Counted from the first letter of the stretch, positions 8,680-17,580 are shown. The stretch is 64,000 nucleotides of DNA from Nocardioidaceae bacterium (GCA_030447585.1 JAUJOO010000009.1:5334-69333); one strand, 5' to 3'. Numbers and translations: made by a program. Notes: generated by a model not told the origin, from the sequence alone.

Positions 8680-9305
8680 GAGTGCTGACGGCCGGAGCTC
8701 ACGCACTTCTCGTCGAGGTCGGTGACGTCGGCGAGGTCAGAGCGGCGTACCAGCAGATCCTGGCCATGGCCGGCGAGAGTGGACTGGGCGCGCCCCTGGA
8801 CATCGTCCCCGGTGCCCGTACTGTCCTCATCGACGGTGTCGGCGACCAGGACGGCTGGCGGCGCGCACTGCCACAGAGACTGGCGTCTCGAGGAGACCGG
8901 ACTCCGACGGAAACAGTCTCGGGCTCCGACGTCACGATCAGGCTCAGCTACGACGGTCCCGACCTCTACGTGGTGGCGCAGGCCTGGGACTGCGACCCCG
9001 ACGAGGTGGTGCGACGTCACCAGGACAGCGTCTACACCGTTGCCTTCAGCGGCTTTGCTCCGGGGTTTGCCTACTGCACGGCCGAGCCACCACAGCCGCA
9101 GGTGTCGCGCCGAGACAACCCGCGCGAGAGCGTGCCGGTCGGTTCCGTGGCGCTCGCGGGGGAGTACTGCGGAATCTACCCACGCACCATGCCAGGTGGC
9201 TGGCAGCTGATAGGCACCACCTCCGCGGTCATGTTCGACCCCGCCCGAGAGGCGCCTGCTCTGCTTCAGCCCGGGGATCGTGTGACGTTCGAGGCGGCGA
9301 CATGA
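8676..9305 (+). CDS. pxpB: 5-oxoprolinase subunit B (KipI-like)
   Basis: A 209-aa protein of the PxpB/KipI family. Diagnostic blocks are the SVYTVAFSGFAPGFAYC segment followed by RRDNPRESVPVGSVALAGEY and IYPRTMPGGWQLIGTT, which line the active-site side of the cyclophilin-like domain. The ATG at 8676 overlaps the pxpA stop. The start is otherwise hidden in a longer 8334-9305 frame whose first 114 codons are a shadow of pxpA. It acts with PxpC as the pyroglutamate phosphorylation/cleavage unit. Confidence 0.95.
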   Translation: MRVLTAGAHALLVEVGDVGEVRAAYQQILAMAGESGLGAPLDIVPGARTVLIDGVGDQDGWRRALPQRLASRGDRTPTETVSGSDVTIRLSYDGPDLYVVAQAWDCDPDEVVRRHQDSVYTVAFSGFAPGFAYCTAEPPQPQVSRRDNPRESVPVGSVALAGEYCGIYPRTMPGGWQLIGTTSAVMFDPAREAPALLQPGDRVTFEAAT

Positions 9306-10195
9306 GCTTGCTGGTGGTGGAGACTGGACCGCAGCTGCTGGTGCAGGACCAAGGTCGACGCGGCTCGGCGCATCTCGGCGTACCGACCTCCGGCGCGCTC
9401 GACCAGTCGGCCCTGGCGCTCGGCAACCGGCTCGTCGGCAACCCCGAGGACGCCGCCGGCCTCGAGGTGCTGCTCGGCGGGATGCGACTGGTCTGCGAAG
9501 GCTCGGGGCGGGTTGCCCTCACTGGCGCCATGATGTTGCTGACCGTCGACGGTCGGCCGCAACCGTGGGGTGAGGCGGTCCCGGTGCGAGCCGGGCAGAC
9601 CATCGAGGTAGGCACCGCCGCGGCGGCGCTTCGGTCCTGGCTTGCCGTTGCCGGCGGGGTGTGCGTGGATCCGGTGCTGGGAAGCCGTTCCACCGACACG
9701 TTGACCGGCCTCGGTCCGCCCACTGGCGCGGCCGGTGACCGGTTGCCTGTCGGTCCGTTGCCGGCGCCCGGCGTCGCGGCCGCCGCCGTACCGTCGGGCT
9801 CGTCCCCCGAGGCTCGAGCGTGGCTCAGTCTGGCGTTGGGGCCGCGCGACGACTGGTTCACCGCTGCTGCCGTGGAACGGCTGCTGACCGCTGAGTATGT
9901 CGTCACGCCTTCGTCGAACCGCGTCGCCGTCCGCCTTGACGGGGGCAGCGAGGGCCGCCTCGATCGGCGGCTCGACGACGAGCTGCCAAGCGAGGGGCTG
10001 GTGACCGGTGCGGTCCAGATCCCCGGCCGTGGCCAGCCGCTGATCTTCCTGGCGGACCATCCGGTAACGGGCGGTTACCCGGTCCTAGGCGTCATCGACC
10101 GGCAGGCGCTGATGGCGTGCGCGCAGCTGCGCCCGGGGGACCGGCTGGGGTTTCGGCTGTCGCCGCCGAGTTCGCTTCCTCGTCATCGACCATGA
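9302..10195 (+). CDS. pxpC: 5-oxoprolinase subunit C (KipA-like)
   Basis: A 297-aa biotin-dependent-carboxyltransferase-like (KipA/PxpC) protein and third member of the pxp operon, overlapping pxpB by ATGA. The typical blocks are QDQGRRGSAHLGVPTSGALD, ALGNRLVGNPEDAAGLEVLL, and near the end LADHPVTGGYPVLGVIDRQA followed by LRPGDRLGFR. Its last 104 bp overlap the 3' end of the convergent dinB gene. The pyroglutamate pathway is complete here. Confidence 0.95.
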   Translation: MSLLVVETGPQLLVQDQGRRGSAHLGVPTSGALDQSALALGNRLVGNPEDAAGLEVLLGGMRLVCEGSGRVALTGAMMLLTVDGRPQPWGEAVPVRAGQTIEVGTAAAALRSWLAVAGGVCVDPVLGSRSTDTLTGLGPPTGAAGDRLPVGPLPAPGVAAAAVPSGSSPEARAWLSLALGPRDDWFTAAAVERLLTAEYVVTPSSNRVAVRLDGGSEGRLDRRLDDELPSEGLVTGAVQIPGRGQPLIFLADHPVTGGYPVLGVIDRQALMACAQLRPGDRLGFRLSPPSSLPRHRP

Positions 10196-11546
10196 CGGTC
10201 CGCCGACGCAGCTCCGGGTCGTCTGACTGGAACGTCCGCACCGGCCCAGGACCGGTGTAGGCGGTCTCGAACCGGACCGTGACCCGGCCGAGTCCCGAGC
10301 CCCACACCCAGCCGGCGCCATGGCGGGCGTGCTCGACGTCGGTTCCCGGAGCCCACGCCCGCCCGTGCCGACGTGCACCATCGCTGCCGCTGTCGGGCGC
10401 CGTGATGGCCTCGTCCGCCGAGTCCTCCTCCGCTGCGAAGAGGTCATCTTGGATCCAGTCGGCGAGCGCCGAGACACCGACCCCGAGCAGCCGGACGCCG
10501 CTCGAGGTGTCGAGGTCGTCGAGCAGCCCGCGAGCCACCCGGCTGACCAGGGCGGGGCGGTCGGTGGGACCGGCCAGGGTGGCTGACCTCGTCACCGTGG
10601 AGAAGTCGTGACGCCGCGCTTTGAGCGTCACCGTCCGCCCCGACAAGCGCGCCTTCGTCAGCCGAGCACAGACGTTGCGGGCGTGTCTGTCGACGATCGC
10701 GGCCAGCAGAACAGGGTCGACAAGATCCTGCTCGAAGGTGTCCTCCACCGAAACGGACTTGATGGCACGCTCTGCTACGACGGGGCGGTCGTCGTGAGCA
10801 CGCGACAGCGCGAACAGGCTCGCGCCGTGAGCCTGGCCGAGCACGCGAACCAGCTCGTCTGCACCGATGTGCTGGAGCTGGTCGACGGTTCGGACGCCGA
10901 TATGGCGTAGTCGCTCGGCCGTCGCCGGACCTACCCCAGGCAGCGCCGTCACCTGCATGGGTGCGAGCAGCTGCTGCTCGGTTCCCGCCGGCACGATCAT
11001 GGCACCGTCGGGCTTGTCGAGCTCGCTGGCAATCTTGGCGACGAGCTTGGAGGTGGCGATCCCCACAGACGCGGTAAGCCCTCCCGTCACCTCGCCCACC
11101 GCCGCCTTGAGACGTGTCACCGTCTCCGCCAGGCCGCGTTCCGACAGGTCCAGGTCCGACCCGGGGGCGGCCAGGTCGACATACGCCTCGTCGAGGGAGA
11201 GCGGCTCCACGAGCGGGGAGAGCGCTCGCAGCTGACTCATCACCTCGCGACTCGCCTGCTGGTAGGCGTCGAACCTGCCGGTCAGGAACGCGGCATGCGG
11301 ACAGCGGGAGCGCGCCTCGGCTGTCGACATGGCCGAGCCCACCCCGAAGACACGAGCCTCGTACGACGCCGTGGCGACGACGCCCCGCCCGCCGACGCCA
11401 CCGACGATCACCGGCTTGCCTCGCAGGGACGGCTTGTCGCGCTGCTCGACGGCGGCGAAGAAGGCGTCGAGGTCGAGATGCAGGATCGAGGGGGTTGTCC
11501 TCACCCGTCCATCATCCACGAGCGCCGTCCACAAGTGGCGATCCAT
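10092..11546 (-). CDS. dinB: DNA polymerase IV (Y-family)
   Basis: A 484-aa translesion polymerase. The catalytic blocks are ILHLDLDAFFAAVEQRD (first metal-binding Asp), GVVATASYEARVFGVGSAM (steric region) and SLDEAYVDL (second acidic pair). Then come the helix-hairpin-helix ALPGVGPATAERLRHIG and a little-finger domain ending near GVGVSAL. The C-terminal ~110 residues are low-complexity and poorly conserved; they hold an odd WGSGLGRVTVRFETAYTGPG stretch found in some actinobacterial DinB proteins and no obvious clamp-binding peptide at the very end. An alternative GTG start at 11504 would remove 14 residues and is plausible. The 3' end overlaps convergent pxpC. Confidence 0.94.
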   Translation of the reverse strand: MDRHLWTALVDDGRVRTTPSILHLDLDAFFAAVEQRDKPSLRGKPVIVGGVGGRGVVATASYEARVFGVGSAMSTAEARSRCPHAAFLTGRFDAYQQASREVMSQLRALSPLVEPLSLDEAYVDLAAPGSDLDLSERGLAETVTRLKAAVGEVTGGLTASVGIATSKLVAKIASELDKPDGAMIVPAGTEQQLLAPMQVTALPGVGPATAERLRHIGVRTVDQLQHIGADELVRVLGQAHGASLFALSRAHDDRPVVAERAIKSVSVEDTFEQDLVDPVLLAAIVDRHARNVCARLTKARLSGRTVTLKARRHDFSTVTRSATLAGPTDRPALVSRVARGLLDDLDTSSGVRLLGVGVSALADWIQDDLFAAEEDSADEAITAPDSGSDGARRHGRAWAPGTDVEHARHGAGWVWGSGLGRVTVRFETAYTGPGPVRTFQSDDPELRRRTVMVDDEEANSAATAETPAGPPGAAARTPSAPAGR

Positions 11547-11584
11547 GCCTTTGCGTTGGCCCTACGTCGGCGCAGGCTCCTCGT

Positions 11585-12604
11585 ATGACGAGCAAGAGCA
11601 AAGCGCAGCGGTTCGGGCCAGGTCCAGACTCCCGTCCCACCACCGTGGTCAAGGACCCGTCGGAGGTCATCGCGATCATCCCGTATCTGCTGGGCTTCGA
11701 CCCGGCGGACAGCATCGTCGTGGTGGCTCTGGAAGGCCCTCGGAACCGGTTCGGTCCCTGTTTCAGGCTGGACCTGGCCGCCTCGGACGACGCGGCCCAG
11801 CAAGCCGCCGCCGTGGTCGGCTTCGTCACTCAGCTGGGCTGCGCAACAGTCATCGTGGTGGTGTTCGGCGATGATCCGGGTCGTGCCGACCCCGTCGTTC
11901 GGGACGTCTCTACCCAGCTGGCGGCGCGTGGCATCACTGTCCAGGAGGCTCTTCGTGCCGACGGTCAACGCTGGTGGTCCTACACCTGCTGCGACCCCGA
12001 CTGCTGCAGCCCTGACGGCACGCCGTACGACATCAGCACGTCGAGAGTGGCTGCCGAGGCGGTCGTGGCGGGCCTGCAGAGGCTGCCCAGCCGAGACTCG
12101 CTGCGGCTCCAGCTCGAGCCGCTCCCCGTCCGTCGCTCCGCCGTCAACCGGCTGCGGTCGGAGCGCGAGGTCGTTGCGCCGACGGAGGCCGAGCTGGTCC
12201 GCATCCTTGACAAAGGCGTCGGTGACGCACGGTCGCTCAGCGACATGGACTTGCTCAGTGTCGCGACCGGGGTTCAGCAGCTTGCGCTGAGGGACCTGGC
12301 CTGGATGCAGATGTCGCGCGACAACGCGGACTCGCACTTTGCTGTCTGGTCGCAGGTGATGCGGTGCGTGCCAGATGACCTGCTGGCGCCGGTCGGATCG
12401 CTCACCGCGTTTGCCGCCTGGCTCAACGGCAGCGGTGTGCTGGCCTCGCATGCCGTCGACCGCGTCCTGGCGGTCTATCCGCGGTACTCGATGGCGCTGT
12501 TGATCGGGCGCATACTGCAGTCGGGCATCAACCCCAGCCGCTGGGACGAGCTGGCGTTGGACGGGCTGAGGTCGTCGAGCGGAGGCGGTTCCTTGACCGG
12601 TTGA
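11585..12604 (+). CDS. DUF4192 domain-containing protein
   Basis: A 339-aa protein of the actinobacterial DUF4192 family, function unknown. Seen: VVKDPSEVIAIIPYLLGFDPADSIVVV near the start (typical of the family), a WWSYTCCDPDCCSPDG Cys-rich loop around residue 130 that may bind metal, and a C-terminal helical half with DLAWMQMSRDNADSHFAVWSQV. The ATG at 11585 is used; the ORF-track start at 11114 is a shadow of dinB. It is divergent from dinB with a 38-bp gap, so the two promoters must be very compact or dinB must start at the downstream GTG. DUF4192 genes often sit near DNA-repair genes, but no role is known. Confidence 0.88.
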   Translation: MTSKSKAQRFGPGPDSRPTTVVKDPSEVIAIIPYLLGFDPADSIVVVALEGPRNRFGPCFRLDLAASDDAAQQAAAVVGFVTQLGCATVIVVVFGDDPGRADPVVRDVSTQLAARGITVQEALRADGQRWWSYTCCDPDCCSPDGTPYDISTSRVAAEAVVAGLQRLPSRDSLRLQLEPLPVRRSAVNRLRSEREVVAPTEAELVRILDKGVGDARSLSDMDLLSVATGVQQLALRDLAWMQMSRDNADSHFAVWSQVMRCVPDDLLAPVGSLTAFAAWLNGSGVLASHAVDRVLAVYPRYSMALLIGRILQSGINPSRWDELALDGLRSSSGGGSLTG

Positions 12605-12725
12605 GGCTAGGTCTCGACTGGACATCCATGGACCGACTGGTGGCGACCCGGCCCCGAGCAGGGCAGGCTTGGACTGCGAGGGCATGCCTCGTCCCGACAG
12701 TCCACCGCAAACCGGAGGAGCGTTC

Positions 12726-14207
12726 ATGGGCCAAGAGGTCGAACGCAGAGAGTTCACCGGCGAGGACCGCACCCGTTACCGGGAGAAGGTCCGCCGGTGC
12801 CTCGACGTCTTCGCCCGGATGCTTCGCGAGTCGCGCTTCGACGTCGAGAAGCCGATGACTGGTCTGGAGGTGGAGCTCAACTTGGTCGACGACGCCTGCG
12901 ATCCGGCGATGAAGAACGCCGAGGTGCTCGAAGCGATCGCCGATCCAGACTTCGTGACCGAGCTCGGGCGATTCAACCTCGAGATCAACGTCAAACCGAG
13001 AAGGCTCCCCGGTGGCGGGCTGGCGTCGTTCGAGACAGCTGTCCGCAACAGTCTCAACGCGGCCGAGGACAAAGCCTGCGAGGTGGGCGCCCACATGGTG
13101 ATCGTGGGAATCTTGCCGACGCTTCGGCTGCAACACATGAACCCCGACACCTTGTCAGCGAATCCTCGCTACCGGTTGCTCAACGACCAGATCATCGCCG
13201 CCAGGGGGGAGGACCTGGAGATCTCGATCCATGGCGCCGACCGGCTACGCGTGACAGTCGACTCGATCATGCCGGAGGCGGCCTGTACCTCGATGCAGCT
13301 CCACACCCAGGTCAGCCCCGACGACTTCCCGACGTACTGGAACGCCTCCCAGAGCATCGCCGGTGTTCAGCTCGCGATCGGCGCGAACTCCCCGTTCCTC
13401 TTCGGCAAGGAGCTGTGGGCCGAGACCCGGATAGCGCTGTTCGAGCAGGCGACCGACACGCGCCCCGAAGAGCTGAAAGCTCAAGGAGTGCGTCCGAGGG
13501 TGTGGTTCGGGGAGCGCTGGGTCAACTCGATCTTCGACCTCTTCGAGGAGAACGTTCGTTATTTCCCCGCTCTCCTGCCCATCATCGACGACGAGGACCC
13601 GGTGGCCGTCCTTGACGGCGGCGACACTCCGTCGCTGGCCGAGCTACGCCTCCACAACGGCACGATCTACCGCTGGAACCGCCCGGTGTACGACGTCGTG
13701 CGCGGCGTGCCGCACCTCCGAGTGGAGAACCGCGTGCTGCCAGCCGGCCCCACGGTCGTCGATATGCTCGCCAACGCTGCGTTCTACTTCGGACTGGTCC
13801 GGGCGCTGGTTGACGACGAGCGGCCGCTGTGGTCGCAGATGTCGTTCGGGGCGGCCGAGGAGAACTTCCATGCCGGTGCCCGTGACGGCATCGGGGCCGA
13901 GGTCTACTGGCCGGGGATCGGCAACATCCGGGCCACTGAGCTGGTGCTGCGTCGGCTCCTGCCGAAGGCCCGTGAGGGGCTCGACCGTTGGGGCGTCGAC
14001 CGTGCGGAGAGCGAACGGTTGCTCGGCATCATCGAGCAGCGCTGTCTCACCGGTCGAAACGGTGCTACCTGGCAGCGGCTGATGTTCCACCGGCTGTTCG
14101 ACGCCGGCGAGATGGACCGCTTCGACGCGCTGCGCGAAGTTGTGCACCGTTACGCAGCCCACATGCACGGCAACCGCCCCGTGCACGAATGGCCGCTGGA
14201 CACCTAG
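12726..14207 (+). CDS. GCS2-family carboxylate-amine ligase / glutamate-cysteine-ligase-like protein
   Basis: A 493-aa protein. MTGLEVELNLVDDACDPAMKNAEVL and FVTELGRFNLEINVKPRRL are the typical acidic metal/substrate segments of the GCS2 superfamily. CTSMQLHTQVSPDDFPTYWN and LAIGANSPFLFGKELWAETR follow. Related actinobacterial proteins are annotated as glutamate-cysteine-ligase-like ATP-dependent ligases; real GshA/EgtA activity should not be assumed, since no egt genes are near. The start at 12726 has a good GGAGGAG ribosome site six bases upstream. The next gene, a universal stress protein, follows after 107 bp. Confidence 0.82.
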   Translation: MGQEVERREFTGEDRTRYREKVRRCLDVFARMLRESRFDVEKPMTGLEVELNLVDDACDPAMKNAEVLEAIADPDFVTELGRFNLEINVKPRRLPGGGLASFETAVRNSLNAAEDKACEVGAHMVIVGILPTLRLQHMNPDTLSANPRYRLLNDQIIAARGEDLEISIHGADRLRVTVDSIMPEAACTSMQLHTQVSPDDFPTYWNASQSIAGVQLAIGANSPFLFGKELWAETRIALFEQATDTRPEELKAQGVRPRVWFGERWVNSIFDLFEENVRYFPALLPIIDDEDPVAVLDGGDTPSLAELRLHNGTIYRWNRPVYDVVRGVPHLRVENRVLPAGPTVVDMLANAAFYFGLVRALVDDERPLWSQMSFGAAEENFHAGARDGIGAEVYWPGIGNIRATELVLRRLLPKAREGLDRWGVDRAESERLLGIIEQRCLTGRNGATWQRLMFHRLFDAGEMDRFDALREVVHRYAAHMHGNRPVHEWPLDT

Positions 14208-14314
14208 TCACTGTCTCTTCGCTCGGCGGCGCCACCAACAACGTCGGGCGCATGCCAAGACGTGCAAAACTCCGGTAGCGTGCGGCAACACTGACACGTG
14301 AAGAGGAGTAGCCG

Positions 14315-14719
14315 ATGGGCGCCATCGTGGTTGGATACGTACCGAAGCCAGAAGGTGAGGCCGCCCTCCGGTTGGCCGCGGAGGAGGCAAGACGCAGGAG
14401 CTCCAGCCTGGTTGTGGTCAACTCCCACCGCGGACCCGTTGAGCGCGAAGCCGAGGACGTCACCGACTGGCAGTCACACCTGGAGCAGGTCTCTCGTCAG
14501 CTCAAGGAAGCGGGCGTCGACCACGACGTACGTCAGCTGGCTCCTGGGATCGACCCAGCGGAGGATCTCATGAACGTCGCCGCCGAAGTCGCTGCCGATC
14601 TCATCGTCATCGGACTACGCCGCCGCACACCCGTTGGGAAGCTCATCTTGGGCAGCAGCGCCCAACGCATCCTGCTCGACGCACCCTGCCCGGTGCTGGC
14701 GGTCAAGGCAGCAGGATGA
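14315..14719 (+). CDS. Universal stress protein (UspA family)
   Basis: A 134-aa single-domain USP. It begins MGAIVVGYVPKPEGEAALRL (first beta strand and helix) and ends DLIVIGLRRRTPVGKLILGSSAQRILLDAPCPVLAVK. This contains the G-x2-G-x9-G(S/T) nucleotide-binding pattern (LILGSSAQRILL), so ATP binding is likely. A GAAGAGGAG ribosome site precedes the ATG. The stop overlaps the start of the next gene (ATGA), so both are co-translated. Usual roles are stress or dormancy responses; none is specific here. Confidence 0.93.
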   Translation: MGAIVVGYVPKPEGEAALRLAAEEARRRSSSLVVVNSHRGPVEREAEDVTDWQSHLEQVSRQLKEAGVDHDVRQLAPGIDPAEDLMNVAAEVAADLIVIGLRRRTPVGKLILGSSAQRILLDAPCPVLAVKAAG

Positions 14720-15291
14720 CGCTCCAGATCGCGCAGGACGTCGCGGCCGACGAGGTCTTGTCCACCAGTGCATTCGCCTTGGTGACCGGCATGCTGCTCG
14801 ATCAGCAGTACCCGATGGAGCGCGCGTTTGCAGGCCCGGCCAAGATCCTCGACAGGTTCGACACCCTGGATCCCGCCATCATCGCCGGGGCGCCACCTGA
14901 GGAGTTCGCGGAAGTCTGCTCGACACCACCGGCGGTGCACCGGTTCCCCGGCGCGATGGCTGGACGGATTCAGGCCCTCGCCGCGCACATCGTGGACCGG
15001 TACGACGGGGACACCACCGCGTTGTGGTCCACAGCCAAGAGCGGTGAGGAGCTGTTGAGTCGCGTCATGGCGTTGCCAGGCTTCGGCAGGCAGAAAGCAC
15101 AGATCTTCGTCGCCCTGCTCGGCAAGCAGCTCGACGTTCGGCCGCCGGGGTGGGAGCAGGCCGCGGGAGTCTATTCCGAGGAGGGTTGCTACCGCTCGGT
15201 GGCGGACGTGCGTGATGCGTCGTCGCTGGAGAAGGTGAGATCTTTCAAGAAGGAGCAGAAGGCCGCCGCCAGGGCACAACCTGCCGGCTGA
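14716..15291 (+). CDS. HhH-GPD-type base excision DNA repair protein
   Basis: A 191-aa protein from a small actinobacterial HhH-GPD-like family. The helix-hairpin-helix is LSRVMALPGFGRQKAQIFVALL. LVTGMLLDQQYPMERAFAGP corresponds to the first glycosylase helix. No Fe-S Cys cluster is visible, unlike EndoIII or MutY. It presumably recognises and excises damaged bases; substrate unknown. It is translationally coupled to the upstream USP (ATGA). Its stop codon lies inside a 24-bp tandem repeat shared with the convergent oxidase gene. Confidence 0.88.
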   Translation: MTLQIAQDVAADEVLSTSAFALVTGMLLDQQYPMERAFAGPAKILDRFDTLDPAIIAGAPPEEFAEVCSTPPAVHRFPGAMAGRIQALAAHIVDRYDGDTTALWSTAKSGEELLSRVMALPGFGRQKAQIFVALLGKQLDVRPPGWEQAAGVYSEEGCYRSVADVRDASSLEKVRSFKKEQKAAARAQPAG

Positions 15292-15336
15292 GCGCCCTCC
15301 GCCCGAGACAGCTGAGCGCCCTCACCCCGAGACAGT
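15289..15336. repeat. Two 24-bp tandem repeats at a convergent gene junction
   Basis: Two adjacent 24-bp units, each TGAGCGCCCTC followed by CCCGAGACAG, differ at three positions. The first supplies the TGA of the HhH-GPD gene and the second contains the reverse-strand stop of the oxidase gene. This looks like a local tandem duplication that now forms both gene ends. Confidence 0.7.
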
Positions 15337-16029
15337 CAGGGCCGCTGCCCGACGCCGTACATGCTCTGGCACCTCGAGGCCTTGAGCGTCGGCGGACGTG
15401 GTTATCTGTCCGGCCGCGAGGCTCAAGGAGAGCACCCCTGCCCAGCCGCCGGCGGCGATGTCGTCGGCGCCGTCCACCGGGTCGCCGACCCGCTGTTTCA
15501 CCGATGCCTCGTGCAGGGGCAGCGCCATCACGACGGTGGCTGCGAGCTCCTTGCGGTGGTGCGGTCGCAGCGTCGCCGCTCGTCCGGGTACGACGGAGTC
15601 GACGATGAGGTCGAGCGCGCGGGCCTTCTCGACTGGGTCGTCCACGAGCCGGCCCCTGCCAAGGATCACCGCGGATCGGTAGTTCATCGAGTGGTGAAAG
15701 GCCGACCGGGCCAGCACGAGGCCGTCGACCTGCGTCACCGTCACACAGATGTCTGACTCCACTCCGGCGCCCAACGACCGCGCAGCCACCGACCCGTGCA
15801 CGTAGAGCGTGCCGTCCTCATCAGGCCCGTCCGGATCCGTTGCGAATACCGTGGGTACGACGAGCGGTCCGCCGTCGATGATGACCCCGAGGTGGCAGAC
15901 GAGGGCTTGGTCGAGCAGCTGGAACAGGGCACTGCGCTCGCGCAGCGCCCGGGCGGTGCCTCGACGCACCGTCGTCCGCCTGGTCGGTGAGAGGGTGCTC
16001 ACGCAACGAGTGTGCACCAGGAGTGGCAT
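15322..16029 (-). CDS. Pyridoxamine 5'-phosphate oxidase family (split-barrel flavin-fold) protein
   Basis: A 235-aa split-barrel FMN-binding-fold protein. ALFQLLDQALVCHLGVIIDGGPLVVPTVF is the first barrel block, TLYVHGSVAARSL the cofactor/substrate loop, and FHHSMNYRSAVILGRGRLV a typical 'HSMNYRSV' motif of this subgroup. It probably binds FMN or haem, and real PNP oxidase activity is unproven. The ATG at 16029 is preferred over 16044. It is divergent from a MocR-type PLP-dependent regulator with only 51 bp between, so the regulator very likely controls it, which fits a link to vitamin B6. Confidence 0.86.
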   Translation of the reverse strand: MPLLVHTRCVSTLSPTRRTTVRRGTARALRERSALFQLLDQALVCHLGVIIDGGPLVVPTVFATDPDGPDEDGTLYVHGSVAARSLGAGVESDICVTVTQVDGLVLARSAFHHSMNYRSAVILGRGRLVDDPVEKARALDLIVDSVVPGRAATLRPHHRKELAATVVMALPLHEASVKQRVGDPVDGADDIAAGGWAGVLSLSLAAGQITTSADAQGLEVPEHVRRRAAALTVSG

Positions 16030-16080
16030 GCTGTAACCAGCCAATTCGCGCTAAGTGTTCCAAGCCACTATGGGGTGTGT
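16030..16080. promoter_or_regulatory. Short divergent promoter/operator between the oxidase and MocR genes
   Basis: Only 51 bp separate the two start codons. Related direct blocks CCAGCCAATT (from 16037) and CCAAGCCACTAT (16060-16071) lie about 23 bp apart. MocR/PdxR proteins typically bind direct repeats with this sort of spacing. The blocks are seen; operator function is inferred. Confidence 0.4.
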
Positions 16081-17487
16081 ATGCCGCGCAGCTCGGCCGA
16101 ACCGCTGCCCGTCGAGCTGCGCCGGGACGTCGCTGAGCCCCTGGGGGTTCAGCTGGCGCGTCAGGTGCGTCAGCTCGCAGCGAACGGAGTGCTTGCTGCC
16201 CACACCAGGCTGCCGAGCAGTCGCGCGCTGGCCGCCGAGCTCTCGGTTTCCCGCTCGGTCGTCGAGCAGGCCTACGACCAGCTTCAGGCGGAGGGTTGGC
16301 TCACGTCGGTTCGAGGTGCCGGCACCTACCTTGCCGATCTGCCTTCGTCGACGAGCCGGCCGAGCGCGACAGCCCACCGACGCTCAGAAGGCTCACGTTC
16401 CCACCGCCTCCTCTCGCTGGACACGGGCACTCCATGGCAGGACCACCGGGTGAGCCTCGGCTGGCGACGAGCCTGGCGGGAGGTGTCCGTGGCTCGACCG
16501 GCCCAGGGCTATCCCGATCCTGCCGGGATGGCGGAGCTGCGCGAGGAGGTGTCGGCGTACCTGGCCCGCCGCCGCGGAGTGAGGCGCACGCCGGACGAGG
16601 TCGTCATCACCTCCGGCACGACCCATGCCTGGGCACTTCTGCTGGACGTCCTGGACCGGCGAGGCAGCGTCGCCATCGAGGACCCTGGGTACCGGGCGGC
16701 GGTGGCGGTGGCGGCCGACGCGGGCTTCGGCGTGGTCGACGTACCAGTAGACGTGTTCGGGCTCGATGTTGCCGCTCTGGCTGCTGTCGGGCGCGACGAC
16801 GTCCAGGCGATCTACGTCACGCCGGCTCATCAGCATCCGTTAGGTGTCAGCCTGTCCGCGTCCCGGCGGGTGGCGTTGCTCGAGGAGGCCGGCCGGCGTT
16901 CGGCGTACGTCGTCGAGGACGACTACGACTCAGAGTTCCGCTACGACGTCGCGCCGTTGCCGGCACTGGCGTCACTGGACCCGCGGCAGGTCGTCCACCT
17001 GGGGACTGTCTCGAAGGTGCTCCACCCAGCGGTGCGCCTCGGTTGGCTCGCGGCCGACCGCGCCCTGGTGCGCCGCCTCGTGGAGAGGCGGGCCGCACGC
17101 CATGACCACCCGAGCTGGCCGCTGCAGCAAGCAGTGCTCACCATGATGAGGGAGGGCCACCTCGACCGCGCGGTGCGCTCCGCCCGACGCATCTACGCCG
17201 AGCGCAGCGCGGTGGTGACGCGTCGACTCGCCGCCGTGCTGGCCGGGCAGAGCGTCGGGTCTGCTGGGATGTATGTCACCGCAGAGTTGTCGGCGTCGAT
17301 GGCATCGGACGCTGTGGCTGCCGCCGGCGCGGCGGGCTTCCTCCTGCCCTCGCTGGCAGACTACTGTCGTACCTGCGACCGGCACGGCATCGTGCTTGGC
17401 TTCGGAGGAGTGAGCGACACCGAGCTGCGGCGAGCGCTCGACGCGGTCGAGTCTGGGCTGCGGCGCGGCGGCGGGCGGCGGGGGTGA
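16081..17487 (+). CDS. pdxR: MocR/PdxR-type transcriptional regulator (GntR HTH plus aminotransferase-like domain)
   Basis: A 468-aa fusion. The N-terminal GntR winged helix (residues ~10-80) has LPSSRALAAELSVSRSVVEQAYDQLQAEGWL. It is joined by a linker to a class I aminotransferase-like domain with VVITSGTTHAWALLLDVL, YVTPAHQHPLGVSLS, the EDDYDSEFRYD segment and the PLP lysine in GTVSKVLHPAVRLGWL. Such proteins sense PLP and control B6 synthesis or other amine pathways. The neighbour is a divergent pyridoxamine-oxidase-fold gene, so the PdxR reading is favoured, but pdxST are not in the window and another MocR role is possible. Confidence 0.85.
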   Translation: MPRSSAEPLPVELRRDVAEPLGVQLARQVRQLAANGVLAAHTRLPSSRALAAELSVSRSVVEQAYDQLQAEGWLTSVRGAGTYLADLPSSTSRPSATAHRRSEGSRSHRLLSLDTGTPWQDHRVSLGWRRAWREVSVARPAQGYPDPAGMAELREEVSAYLARRRGVRRTPDEVVITSGTTHAWALLLDVLDRRGSVAIEDPGYRAAVAVAADAGFGVVDVPVDVFGLDVAALAAVGRDDVQAIYVTPAHQHPLGVSLSASRRVALLEEAGRRSAYVVEDDYDSEFRYDVAPLPALASLDPRQVVHLGTVSKVLHPAVRLGWLAADRALVRRLVERRAARHDHPSWPLQQAVLTMMREGHLDRAVRSARRIYAERSAVVTRRLAAVLAGQSVGSAGMYVTAELSASMASDAVAAAGAAGFLLPSLADYCRTCDRHGIVLGFGGVSDTELRRALDAVESGLRRGGGRRG

Positions 17488-17488
17488 T

Positions 17489-17517
17489 TTGAGACTCCTC
17501 GCGGACATGTCACAATA
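17489..17517 (+). promoter_or_regulatory. Candidate sigA promoter
   Basis: TTGAGA is followed 16 nt later by CACAAT, then a G-rich start region about 65 nt before the GTG at 17581. The leader contains a small GC hairpin (ACGGGC ... GCCCGT, 17539-17558) just upstream of the GAGAGG ribosome site. The match is moderate. Confidence 0.35.
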
Positions 17518-17580
17518 GGGACGCGGCTGTTGACATGAACGGGCTTCGCCGCGCCCGTGACCCGCTACGAGAGGTTGTTC

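Noticed and set aside
11114-11584. N-terminal extension of the DUF4192 ORF
   Set aside because: The extension is antisense to dinB and Arg/Pro-rich; the family starts at 11585.
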